Below, in pieces: positions 1-7,908 of a DNA stretch of 64,000 nucleotides (its first letter is position 1; the number at the start of each line of letters is the position of its first letter). Source of the DNA: Aquimarina sp. Aq78. GTDB lineage: Bacteria > Bacteroidota > Bacteroidia > Flavobacteriales > Flavobacteriaceae. Position numbers and translations under genes: made by a program. Where the stretch lies: assembly GCF_900299525.1 (NCBI RefSeq), contig NZ_OMKA01000020.1, positions 186,001 through 250,000 on the forward strand, written 5' to 3'. Below the pieces are notes generated by a model. It was not told the origin of the DNA, did not search any database, and saw only the letters and a list, made by a program, of their open reading frames with translations.

Positions 1-1584
1 TTTTAATACTTTGCTTGTAAAAGAGTAAAATGCTTCCTGGTCATTGGTTCTACCGTTTTTAATTTCTGAAGACAAAAAGGCATTTTTTGTATCTCCAGGC
101 CATCCACCAGGAAAATCCCGGCGAATATCACCATCTCCTTTTTTATCGCGATTGCCCAACATACCTATTTCATCTCCATAATAAATTTGAGGGATGCCGC
201 GCGTGGTAAATATCAAAGTCATCGCCATTTTATAGGCATCAATATCTCCTTGATATATCTCATTAATACGATTTGTATCATGGTTTCCTGCGAATAACAG
301 AATATTGTTGATATCGGGGTATAGAAAATCATTTGTGAAGTTATCATATGCCCTGATCATTCCCTTATCCCAAGAATTTTCATCTTCGTTAAATAATACT
401 GTAATGGCATCATGAAGCGTAAAATCCATTACCGATGGTAAGTGAGAATTGTAGTTATCGATAGCTCCAATTTTACTATTTTTTTGCCAGTATGCTATCT
501 GCGCCTGATTGTGCATCCATACCTCTCCTACAATATTAAAATTAGGATATTCGTCCATAATCGCTTTGGTCCATTTTGCTATCCCATTTTTATCGTTATA
601 AGAATAGGTATCTACTCTAAAACCGTCCAGATCAGCATATTCTATCCACCAAATTGCATTTTGGGTAATATACTTAAGAAGTAAAGGGTTACTTTGGTTC
701 ATATCTGGCATTGTAGTATCAAACCACCCGTTCATACATCCTTTACTATCTATTTGTGAAGCATTATCATCAAACTGAGTAGTCATACGATAATTACTAC
801 GTCTGAAACCTTCTGGCCATTGGTGTATCCAATTTTTAGTTGGTAAATCTTTTATCATCCAATGCTTAGATCCCCAATGATTTGTTACATAATCCATAAC
901 CAGTTTCATATCCTGTTTATGCATTTCTGAAGCTAACCGTTTATAGTCTTCATTAGTTCCATATCGTGGATCTATTGTATACAAATCGCTTTGCGCATAG
1001 GTATGATATGAATACGTAGGTTCATTATCCTCTAGCAATGGAGTACTCCATAATGCTGTAACTCCCAAATCTTTAAGGTAATCCAAATGATCAATTACTC
1101 CTTGAATATCGCCTCCATGGCGTCCTCCGGGATTAGAACGATCTGCTTTTTCTACTGTATCCTTATGAGAATCATTCTCGGGGTTACCATTTGCAAACCG
1201 ATCCGGCATGATTAAATACATCACATCACTACTATCAAATCCTTTTCTTTCTGCAGAATTTTCTCTTCTGGATTTAAATTGATAAGGTTGAGAAAAGACT
1301 ACGCTACCATTCTCTTTAAAATCAATTGAAACTGTACCTGCTTTAACTTCTTTAGTATCTAAGGTTATAAACAGGTAGTTTGGGTTTTCAGTTTTTGTAA
1401 TGTCCTTAATCGTTATATCTTTACTCTCTACGCTATATTTAGCAATATCTTTTCCGTAGCAAAGTACTTGAAGCTCGTCATGATGCATAGCACTCCACCA
1501 AAATGGAGGCTCTATTTTTTCTACCTGTGCCTGGGCTAGCGTAATAAAACACCAGGACAACAGTATAATTAGTTTACGTTTCAT
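1..1584 (-). CDS. GH13 neopullulanase/cyclomaltodextrinase-like glycosidase, secreted (3' end beyond window)
   Basis: Begins at the ATG at 1584 and stays open for 528 codons to base 1, so the C-terminus lies outside the window. An N-terminal signal peptide (MKRKLIILLSWCFITLAQAQ) precedes a beta-sandwich region of the Cyc-maltodext_N kind, then a GH13 barrel. All conserved GH13 regions can be read: MDYVTNH, GFRVDTYS (nucleophile Asp), VGEVW (acid/base Glu) and AGNHDTNR (stabilising Asp). The family cleaves alpha-1,4 and some alpha-1,6 bonds in maltodextrins or pullulan. With a signal peptide but no lipobox, it is likely periplasmic, like SusA of Bacteroides. It is last in the minus-strand arm behind maltose phosphorylase, which fits periplasmic trimming before uptake. 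The exact substrate is inferred. Confidence 0.9.
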   Translation of the reverse strand, partial: MKRKLIILLSWCFITLAQAQVEKIEPPFWWSAMHHDELQVLCYGKDIAKYSVESKDITIKDITKTENPNYLFITLDTKEVKAGTVSIDFKENGSVVFSQPYQFKSRRENSAERKGFDSSDVMYLIMPDRFANGNPENDSHKDTVEKADRSNPGGRHGGDIQGVIDHLDYLKDLGVTALWSTPLLEDNEPTYSYHTYAQSDLYTIDPRYGTNEDYKRLASEMHKQDMKLVMDYVTNHWGSKHWMIKDLPTKNWIHQWPEGFRRSNYRMTTQFDDNASQIDSKGCMNGWFDTTMPDMNQSNPLLLKYITQNAIWWIEYADLDGFRVDTYSYNDKNGIAKWTKAIMDEYPNFNIVGEVWMHNQAQIAYWQKNSKIGAIDNYNSHLPSVMDFTLHDAITVLFNEDENSWDKGMIRAYDNFTNDFLYPDINNILLFAGNHDTNRINEIYQGDIDAYKMAMTLIFTTRGIPQIYYGDEIGMLGNRDKKGDGDIRRDFPGGWPGDTKNAFLSSEIKNGRTNDQEAFYSFTSKVLK

Positions 1585-1674
1585 TTTTATATATTTTGTA
1601 TTTATAGAAATGTAGGTATCACCATTTTTTTGAAAACAATTAGTCTAGCAAAAAAAAGTATTACTATTTCTTTA

Positions 1675-1726
1675 AGCAGAGTCGACTAAGTAGGGTTCAT
1701 CCATCTTAATAAAGCTCGACTCTGCT
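1675..1726. repeat. 11-bp inverted repeat between GH65 and GH13 genes
   Basis: AGCAGAGTCGA (1675-1685) pairs perfectly with TCGACTCTGCT (1716-1726) across a 30-base loop in the 203-base gap between maltose phosphorylase and the GH13 gene. It could be an RNA hairpin that attenuates or stabilises the operon transcript, or a decayed intergenic repeat. No T-run follows directly on the minus strand, so it is not a standard terminator. Confidence 0.45.
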
Positions 1727-1787
1727 CTCTAGAAAAGGTTGGGGGGCAAAACTCTTATTATAAAATCTATTTCTAAGCAATAGTATA

Positions 1788-4094
1788 TCATACAGTTATT
1801 AAACTGTTGGGAGAAATTCTAAACTCCTTATTATCTACATAAATTAATAATTCCTTAGTACCTTCAAGAGTAAATGATGTTCCTTCTTGAGATACCTTCA
1901 CTTTAATAATTTGATTTCTGAAATTTACATTGAAGGTATACCCTTTCCATTCCTTAGGAATTTTAGGAGAAAAAGACAGGGTATCGTTTTTAATTCTAAG
2001 TCCTCCGAATCCTTCGACAATGCTCATCCATGTACCTGCCATACTTGTGATATGCAGTCCTTCTTCAACTTCTTTATTATAATCATCAAGATCTAACCTT
2101 GAGGTTCTCAAATAAAAAGTATACGCCTGATCCATTCTATCTAAGCTAGCCGCTTGAATACTATGAACACATGGTGAAAGTGAAGATTCATGTACTGTAA
2201 ACGGTTCATAGAAATCAAAATGTCGTGTCAATTCTTCTTTGGTAAATTGATCCTCGAACATATAAAATCCCTGAAGCGTATCTGCCTGTTTTATATAAGG
2301 AGAACGCAATATTCGATCCCAACTCCATTTTTGATTAATAGGACGTTGCGACATATCCAAATTGTTCACGGTGATCAATTCTTTATCTAAGAATCCATCC
2401 TGTTGTAAGTATACCTGATGCTTTTCTGAATATGGAAAATACATCTTATCAGCTACTTCCAACATTGCATTGATCTCTTCTTGATCTAAATTGGTCTTTT
2501 CTATAATCCTGTGATAGTCATTCGTATATTGGGCTTTTATTTTATCAACGTTTTCAATACAATACTCGATACACCATTTTGCCAAATAGTTAGTATACCA
2601 ATTGTTATTGACATTATTTTCGTATTCATTAGGCCCTGTAACTCCAAGGATCACATATTTATTTTTATCTGTAGAGAATGTTGCTCTTTGATGCCAGAAA
2701 CGAGCTATGGCGATCATTACTTCTAATCCTTTCTCTGTAACATAAGTATAATCACCTGTGTACCTAACATAATTGTAAATTGCAAATGTCATTGCACCAT
2801 TACGATGTATTTCTTCAAAGGTAATTTCCCACTCATTATGGCATTCTTCCCCGTTCATAGTTACCATAGGGTATAATGCAGCACCATTGGTAAAACCGAG
2901 TTTTTTTGCATTCTCTATAGCTTTTTCGAGATGGTTATAACGATAGGTCAATAAATTACGTGCTACACGTTGATCTTTGGTAGCCATATAAAACGGAATA
3001 CAATATGCTTCGGTATCCCAATACGTACTTCCACCATATTTCTCACCTGTAAATCCCTTAGGTCCGATATTCAATCTTGCATCTTTACCAAGGTATGTTT
3101 GATTGAGTTGAAAAATATTAAATCGGATTCCTTGTTGTGCTTTTACATCTCCTTCGATTACAATATCGGCCATTTCCCATACTCTGGACCATGCCTTTTT
3201 TTGTAAATCCAAAAGCGTATTAAATCCAGATTCTGAGGCTTGCTTAAGTATGGCTTTACTAACCCCTTGCAGATCTTCTTCTTTATGATTAAGAGATACT
3301 GTATATCCTCCAAACTTTGTGATACCTGCTGTCTCTCCTTTACGAACCTGAACAGTATATTTTAAATGTATATATGTACCGTTAGCTTCTACTTTTGGGG
3401 ATATATCTTTTTGTATACTATTAACAAAAATCTGATTTGACATTCCTGTACACACATGATAATCAGTCTTCATGGTTTTAGATAAGATATATGCAGAGTT
3501 TTCTTCGTGTGCCAGGTTATAGGTATCCCAAAACTTATCATCCCAGTTCGTATCTTCATTCATAATTCCCGAATCCAGGTACGGTACTAATGTTATGGTA
3601 GCTTCCTGATTTACAGGAGTTACTTCATATTTAATTGCACCTACTTCATCCAGGTCCAGGCTTAGAAAACGTGTAGATGTAACAGATACTTCTATATTAT
3701 TGGGTAAAACGGCATGAAATGAGCGTTGATACCAACCCTCTTTCATATTTAATTCTCTTCTAAAGTTAGTTATTGATTTGCATGTATATAAATCTAGTTT
3801 CTCTCCATCAACTTCTATATCGATACCAATCCAGTTTGGAGCATTTAATACTTTGGCAAAATACTCTGGATATCCATTTTTCCACCAACCTACTCTGGTT
3901 TTATCTGGATAATACACTCCAGCGATATAGCTTCCCTGAAAAGTAGGACCAGTATATGTTTCTTCAAAATTGGCGCGCTGCCCCATAGCTCCATTACCAA
4001 TACTAAAAAGGCTTTCTGATGATTTAACTCGTTCTACATCAAACCCTTCTTCAATAATTGACCAGTTATCTGGTTTTATATAATCCTGATTCAT
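1788..4094 (-). CDS. GH65 maltose phosphorylase
   Basis: 768 residues, the usual GH65 phosphorylase length, with no signal peptide (cytoplasmic). Maltose phosphorylase splits maltose with phosphate into glucose and beta-D-glucose-1-phosphate. The N-terminal super-sandwich domain starts at VERVKSSESLFSIGNGAMGQRAN. The (alpha/alpha)6 barrel carries the family signature CHNEWEITFEEIHRN at about 416-430, which contains the general-acid glutamate, and later YEKHQV/IKQADTLQ-like phosphate and substrate motifs (here SEKHQVYLQQDG and YIKQADTLQG). The next upstream gene is beta-phosphoglucomutase, which consumes the unusual beta anomer, so maltose rather than trehalose or kojibiose phosphorylase is the best reading. 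The specificity is inferred from context. Confidence 0.93.
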   Translation of the reverse strand: MNQDYIKPDNWSIIEEGFDVERVKSSESLFSIGNGAMGQRANFEETYTGPTFQGSYIAGVYYPDKTRVGWWKNGYPEYFAKVLNAPNWIGIDIEVDGEKLDLYTCKSITNFRRELNMKEGWYQRSFHAVLPNNIEVSVTSTRFLSLDLDEVGAIKYEVTPVNQEATITLVPYLDSGIMNEDTNWDDKFWDTYNLAHEENSAYILSKTMKTDYHVCTGMSNQIFVNSIQKDISPKVEANGTYIHLKYTVQVRKGETAGITKFGGYTVSLNHKEEDLQGVSKAILKQASESGFNTLLDLQKKAWSRVWEMADIVIEGDVKAQQGIRFNIFQLNQTYLGKDARLNIGPKGFTGEKYGGSTYWDTEAYCIPFYMATKDQRVARNLLTYRYNHLEKAIENAKKLGFTNGAALYPMVTMNGEECHNEWEITFEEIHRNGAMTFAIYNYVRYTGDYTYVTEKGLEVMIAIARFWHQRATFSTDKNKYVILGVTGPNEYENNVNNNWYTNYLAKWCIEYCIENVDKIKAQYTNDYHRIIEKTNLDQEEINAMLEVADKMYFPYSEKHQVYLQQDGFLDKELITVNNLDMSQRPINQKWSWDRILRSPYIKQADTLQGFYMFEDQFTKEELTRHFDFYEPFTVHESSLSPCVHSIQAASLDRMDQAYTFYLRTSRLDLDDYNKEVEEGLHITSMAGTWMSIVEGFGGLRIKNDTLSFSPKIPKEWKGYTFNVNFRNQIIKVKVSQEGTSFTLEGTKELLIYVDNKEFRISPNSLITV

Positions 4095-4165
4095 CTATTC
4101 TTTTTTATTCATTTTTAGTAATCAGACCTGTACAGATATACGTCTGTCTAAAACATGCCATGAAT

Positions 4166-4190
4166 TTTATCCTGTAATTTTTAGGATAAA
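4166..4190 (-). promoter_or_regulatory. Small hairpin between pgmB and GH65 genes
   Basis: TTTATCCT (4166-4173) and AGGATAAA (4183-4190) form an 8-bp stem with a 9-base loop in the 120-base gap ahead of the maltose phosphorylase start. It may tune expression within the operon. There is no T-tract, so a terminator role is unlikely. Confidence 0.3.
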
Positions 4191-4214
4191 TTGCTGTGGC
4201 TTTCTATATTTTTA

Positions 4215-4877
4215 CTAAACTTTTTTGGCCGTGACCAATTGATTTATAAATTCTTCTTTTATTTCTGTGAAATCTTTAAAAATGTAATCTGCTTCGTGTA
4301 GTACTTCTTGATTACCAATACCAATACTAATCATATTGGCGATATTTGCAGCCTTAATTCCGGCAACAGAATCTTCGAATACAATACAGTTTTCTGGAGG
4401 GATTCCCAATCCTTTAGCACCTAATAAAAATACTTCAGGATCTGGTTTAGCTTTAGAAACATTCGTCCCATCTACAATCGTATTAAACTTATCATAGAGC
4501 TGTACTTTTTCTAAAATCGCTCTGGCATTTTTACTTGCAGAACCCAAAGCTATTGCCTGTTTCTCCAAAATCAAATATTCTAAAATTCTCGGCACATCGG
4601 GTAGAATTTCACTAGCATCCATCTCAGAGATATAAGTGAGATACTCTGTATTCTTTTCAGACATCAATTGACTAAATTTTTCTTCTGATATGGTTTTGTT
4701 TCCCCATTCCAGAATCTTTTCTAGTGATTGTACCCTACTTACTCCTTTAAGTTGTTCATTCTGTTCCTCAGAAAAAGAAATACCAAGGCTATCGGCAAGT
4801 TTTTGCCAGGCTTTAAAATGGTATTTTGCAGTATCTACGATTACACCATCGAGATCAAATATAAATGCTTTTTTCAT
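4215..4877 (-). CDS. pgmB: Beta-phosphoglucomutase (HAD superfamily)
   Basis: 220 residues. It converts beta-D-glucose-1-phosphate to glucose-6-phosphate by a bisphosphate intermediate. HAD motif I (FDLDGVIVDT, residues 6-15) gives the nucleophile and general acid Asp pair. The cap helix contains YHFKAW. Motif II is seen as GSASK, motif III as KAKPDPE, and motif IV as FEDSVAGI. The start codon shares one base with the stop of the upstream MFS gene (TAATG), which implies translational coupling. Sitting between a sugar importer and a GH65 phosphorylase, it completes maltose phosphorolysis. Assignment is strong from motifs and context together. Confidence 0.93.
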   Translation of the reverse strand: MKKAFIFDLDGVIVDTAKYHFKAWQKLADSLGISFSEEQNEQLKGVSRVQSLEKILEWGNKTISEEKFSQLMSEKNTEYLTYISEMDASEILPDVPRILEYLILEKQAIALGSASKNARAILEKVQLYDKFNTIVDGTNVSKAKPDPEVFLLGAKGLGIPPENCIVFEDSVAGIKAANIANMISIGIGNQEVLHEADYIFKDFTEIKEEFINQLVTAKKV

Positions 4878-6259
4878 TACTCTATCTCGCCTTTTGGGTT
4901 ATACGTTATAGCATCTTTATTGACAATCAATAAATTACACATCCCTGCAATGATCAAACTTATTCCTGCTATCAACATTGCATTAATCGTTTCGCTTCCT
5001 ATAAGTTTGTAGGCAAAATTAACTCCGCCTAAAGCTGCGACAATTTGAGGAATAACAATAAACATGTTAAATATTCCCATGATGACTCCCATTTTCTTTG
5101 GATCTACTGCACTTGATAACATAGCATATGGCATCGACAGAATACTTCCCCAGGCAAAGCCTACCAGAGTAAAAGAAAGAAATAACCATTCTGGTGAAGG
5201 GATAAAATACATCGATATAAAACCGAGACCTCCCAAAATTAGAGACCCCAGGTGAACCCATTTTCTATTAATTCTTTTTCTCGAAGTATAAAAAGTTAAT
5301 ATCAAGGCAAAAGCCATAGAGGACAATCCATATGTCCCCATATATCGACCAACTTCATTAGATGATTTTTGAAATGCTGTATTTGCTTTTTCGAATGCTG
5401 CAGCCGATTCTGGGATATCCATATTAAATGTTGATTCGACTGGTGCAGGAGTATTAAACACATGTTCTGTTAACGCGGGATTTGCAAGGCTCCACATGGT
5501 AAAAAAGGCAAACCAGCTAAAAAACTGGACAAGCCCAAGTTTTTTCATCGTAAGTGGCATACTTCCGATATTATTCAAAATATCAGGTATAAACTGGTTC
5601 TTTTTCTTCTTTTCTAGTTTAAATTCTTCCATATCCTCGGGAGGATATTCAGAAGTTGTAAAAACGGTATATAGAATACTGGCAAGAAAAACAAAAGCTC
5701 CAATAGCAAAAGCTATTTTTACCGACAGAGGGATCACACCGTTTGGAGCAGCATCGCTTACCCCCATTTGAGAAATCATCCAGGGCAAATTACTAGCTAC
5801 CCAGGTTCCAATACCTATGATAAGTGTTTGAGTAACAAATCCATATGATCGTTGAGATTCTGGTAATTTATCTGCTACCAAAGCCCTAAAGGGTTCCATA
5901 GAAATATTTATAGAAGCATCCAGAATCCATAAAAATCCTGCTGCTACCCATAAAACCGGGGAATGAGGCACTAAAAACAGCGCAATAGAACTTAGTACGG
6001 CTCCAATTAAGAAGTAAGGTCTACGTCGACCCCATCTTGGGCTCCAGGTACGATCACTTAAGTATCCTATAATAGGTTGAACCAAAAGACCTGTCAAAGG
6101 AGCTGCAATCCATAATAAAGGTATTGCGTCTTTTTCTGCGCCTAAGGTTTGGAAAATTCTAGACATAAATCCGCCTTGCAATGCAAAACCGAATTGAATT
6201 CCCAGAAAACCGAAACTCATGTTCCAAATTTCCCAGAAACTTAATTTACGCTTGTTCAT
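4877..6259 (-). CDS. MFS maltose/oligosaccharide importer (SLC45/sucrose-symporter-like)
   Basis: 460 residues with about 12 membrane segments. The cytoplasmic motif LSDRTWSPRWGRRRPYFLIG after TM2 is the signature of the sugar:cation symporter branch that includes plant sucrose carriers and bacterial MalT-like importers. A loop near residues 265-300 with NTPAPVESTFNMDIPE separates the halves. The ATG at 6259 is preferred over the TTG one codon earlier. Its stop overlaps the pgmB start by one base. In flavobacterial maltose loci such a carrier moves maltose from periplasm to cytoplasm, where the phosphorylase acts. Direction and exact substrate are inferred. A clear -7 promoter box lies 93 bases upstream, so this gene can be transcribed separately from the LacI gene. 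Confidence 0.9.
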   Translation of the reverse strand: MNKRKLSFWEIWNMSFGFLGIQFGFALQGGFMSRIFQTLGAEKDAIPLLWIAAPLTGLLVQPIIGYLSDRTWSPRWGRRRPYFLIGAVLSSIALFLVPHSPVLWVAAGFLWILDASINISMEPFRALVADKLPESQRSYGFVTQTLIIGIGTWVASNLPWMISQMGVSDAAPNGVIPLSVKIAFAIGAFVFLASILYTVFTTSEYPPEDMEEFKLEKKKKNQFIPDILNNIGSMPLTMKKLGLVQFFSWFAFFTMWSLANPALTEHVFNTPAPVESTFNMDIPESAAAFEKANTAFQKSSNEVGRYMGTYGLSSMAFALILTFYTSRKRINRKWVHLGSLILGGLGFISMYFIPSPEWLFLSFTLVGFAWGSILSMPYAMLSSAVDPKKMGVIMGIFNMFIVIPQIVAALGGVNFAYKLIGSETINAMLIAGISLIIAGMCNLLIVNKDAITYNPKGEIE

Positions 6260-6320
6260 CAAGTAAATATTTTAATTATTACTATGATAAGCGAAACTAC
6301 TTATCAAAACTTATTTTAGT

Positions 6321-6338
6321 AGAAAGTGAAAATATAAG
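6321..6338 (+). repeat. 18-bp box shared with the susC leader (copy 1)
   Basis: AGAAAGTGAAAATATAAG occurs here and again, identically and in the same orientation, at 7860-7877. This copy lies downstream of the -7 box of the MFS gene, within its presumed untranslated leader, antisense to that gene. Two identical 18-mers in two promoters of one regulon suggest a shared regulatory site. Confidence 0.5.
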
Positions 6339-6351
6339 TCTTGATCGAGGT

Positions 6352-6359
6352 CAAAGATA
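6352..6359 (-). promoter_or_regulatory. -7 promoter box (TATCTTTG) for the MFS/pgmB/GH65/GH13 arm
   Basis: On the minus strand this reads TATCTTTG, a perfect match to the Bacteroidetes TAnnTTTG -7 element, 93 bases ahead of the MFS start. No good TTG -33 element is seen 17-23 bases upstream, which would suit dependence on an activator. Confidence 0.5.
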
Positions 6360-6389
6360 TTATAATTTTTTAATTAAAAGAGCCTCTCT

Positions 6390-7412
6390 TTATTTTTTTG
6401 TTGATTTTCTTTGAATCAGACTTGTATCAATAATAACTGTTCTATACTCCTCTGTTACAGCATCATCCCCTTCTAATTTATCGATAAGAAGTTTTGCTGC
6501 CCGTATCCCCATATCTTCTCCATGCTGACTTATCGTGGTTAGGCTTGGGATAAAATGTTTAGAAAGAATACCATCTGTAAAACCGATAATAGCGATATCA
6601 TCCGGTACTTTTTTGCCTTGTGCATCAAGGACTTTGGCTGCAGTAACTGCAAATAATTCATTTACTGCAAAAACAGCATCTATATCCTTATCCCTTAAGA
6701 AATCCGAAATTTCTGCTTCACAATTATCTATATCTTCTATTTTAAGGATAAGTTCTTCTTCTTCGGGTATATCATAAGCTCTTAATGCTCTTAAGTATCC
6801 GTTAGTTCTTAATTTACCAACGCTTATATAATCTACTGTAGTAAGGATGGCTATTTTCTTACATCCAATAGAAAGCAGGTGATTTGTAGCGGTTTGGGCT
6901 CCTTTAGCATCATCTATAATCACTTTATCACATACGACCTCATCAATAATTCTATCAAAAAGTACAACGGGCATCCCTTGGCTCATAGTCTCTTCGATAT
7001 GATGATAATCTTTTTTGAGCTGTGTTTCTTTGGCTACAGAAAGGATAAATCCATCGGCACTCCCACTGGCCAGCATTTCTAAATTAATGACTTCTTTATC
7101 AAAAGAATTGTTTGAAGAACAAATGATTACATTGTATCCTTTTTCATTTGCTACCTTCTCTACTCCGCCAATTACTGTTGTAAAAAAGTGATGCACAATT
7201 TCTGGAATAATAACACCTATGGTCTTTGTCTTCCTATTCTTAAGGCTTAAGGCTATATTATTAGGCTTATAATTGTATAGCTTGGCAAAGGCTTTTACCT
7301 TTTGCCTGGTATCTAAACTTATCTCTGCACTATCTTTTAGTGCCTTAGATACGGTAGAAATAGAAACATCCAGTTCCTTTGCTATCTGTTTTAATGTAAC
7401 TTTTCTCTTCAT
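6390..7412 (-). CDS. LacI-family transcriptional regulator of the maltodextrin locus
   Basis: 340 residues, a full-length LacI/GalR repressor fold. The DNA-binding domain (residues 1-60) reads VTLKQIAKELDVSISTVSKALKDS, with the hinge helix ending at PNNIALSLKNRKT. A type I periplasmic-binding-protein-like effector domain follows (IGVIIPEIVHHFFTTVIGGVE through IIDTSLIQRK). It lies between the two divergent arms of the locus, so it very likely senses a malto-oligosaccharide and controls both. A perfect palindrome of LacI-operator type at 7787-7802 supports this. In other flavobacterial maltose systems such regulators can act as activators. The direction of control here is not shown by sequence alone. 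Confidence 0.93.
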   Translation of the reverse strand: MKRKVTLKQIAKELDVSISTVSKALKDSAEISLDTRQKVKAFAKLYNYKPNNIALSLKNRKTKTIGVIIPEIVHHFFTTVIGGVEKVANEKGYNVIICSSNNSFDKEVINLEMLASGSADGFILSVAKETQLKKDYHHIEETMSQGMPVVLFDRIIDEVVCDKVIIDDAKGAQTATNHLLSIGCKKIAILTTVDYISVGKLRTNGYLRALRAYDIPEEEELILKIEDIDNCEAEISDFLRDKDIDAVFAVNELFAVTAAKVLDAQGKKVPDDIAIIGFTDGILSKHFIPSLTTISQHGEDMGIRAAKLLIDKLEGDDAVTEEYRTVIIDTSLIQRKSTKK

Positions 7413-7786
7413 CCTTTTCCTTTTATTGTTTTATCATCAGATCTGTTTGATGTAAATCCACATGAAATGTACTACAAAAACATGTTGAATTATCCTAAAT
7501 CAATATGTACAGCCTTTTCATTATTCGTATCTTTTAAAAGTCATTTGAACTTTTAATTCTGGGCTACAAAAATGCATTTTGCATCCTAATTTCATCTTTT
7601 TTTCACACCATAGCTATGGCTATGCTGCTCAAAAATAGATTTATTATAGCACAAAAGTCTATTTTTTCGCTTCCATACAAAAAGTTTAAAATGACTTTTT
7701 AGTTAAAAATCAAATGTAAGCATCAAAATATGCCATATGGCCAGAATTATACTTAAAATTTTGATAGAATTCTAAAAGTTTTCCAC

Positions 7787-7802
7787 ACGCAAACGTTTGC
7801 GT
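7787..7802. promoter_or_regulatory. Putative LacI-family operator
   Basis: ACGCAAACGTTTGCGT is a perfect 16-bp palindrome with the central CG and GCAAACGTTTGC core typical of LacI/PurR/CcpA-type sites. It lies upstream of the presumed susC -33 element and 107 bases before the susC start. That position would suit activation as well as repression. The only LacI-family gene in the window is next door. Confidence 0.75.
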
Positions 7803-7859
7803 AAGGTTCGGACTACAACTTGACAAAAATTTAACACAAAATTTACATACTTTGGTTGC

Positions 7860-7877
7860 AGAAAGTGAAAATATAAG
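7860..7877 (+). repeat. 18-bp box shared with the MFS leader (copy 2)
   Basis: Identical to 6321-6338. Here it directly follows the putative susC -7 box, so it would lie at the start of the susC transcript. Confidence 0.5.
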
Positions 7878-7908
7878 ACGTAAAACAATCAAAAACTAAT
7901 TTAATTTT

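Larger units (their letters stand above)
7413..7908. promoter_or_regulatory. Divergent control region between lacI-type and susC genes
   Basis: 496 bases without a gene. It holds the LacI-type operator at 7787-7802, a possible susC promoter with TTG at 7820-7822 and a TACTTTG-like box at 7848-7854 (25-base gap, looser than consensus), and the 18-bp shared box at 7860-7877. No coding potential is seen on either strand apart from short spurious frames. Confidence 0.6.
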
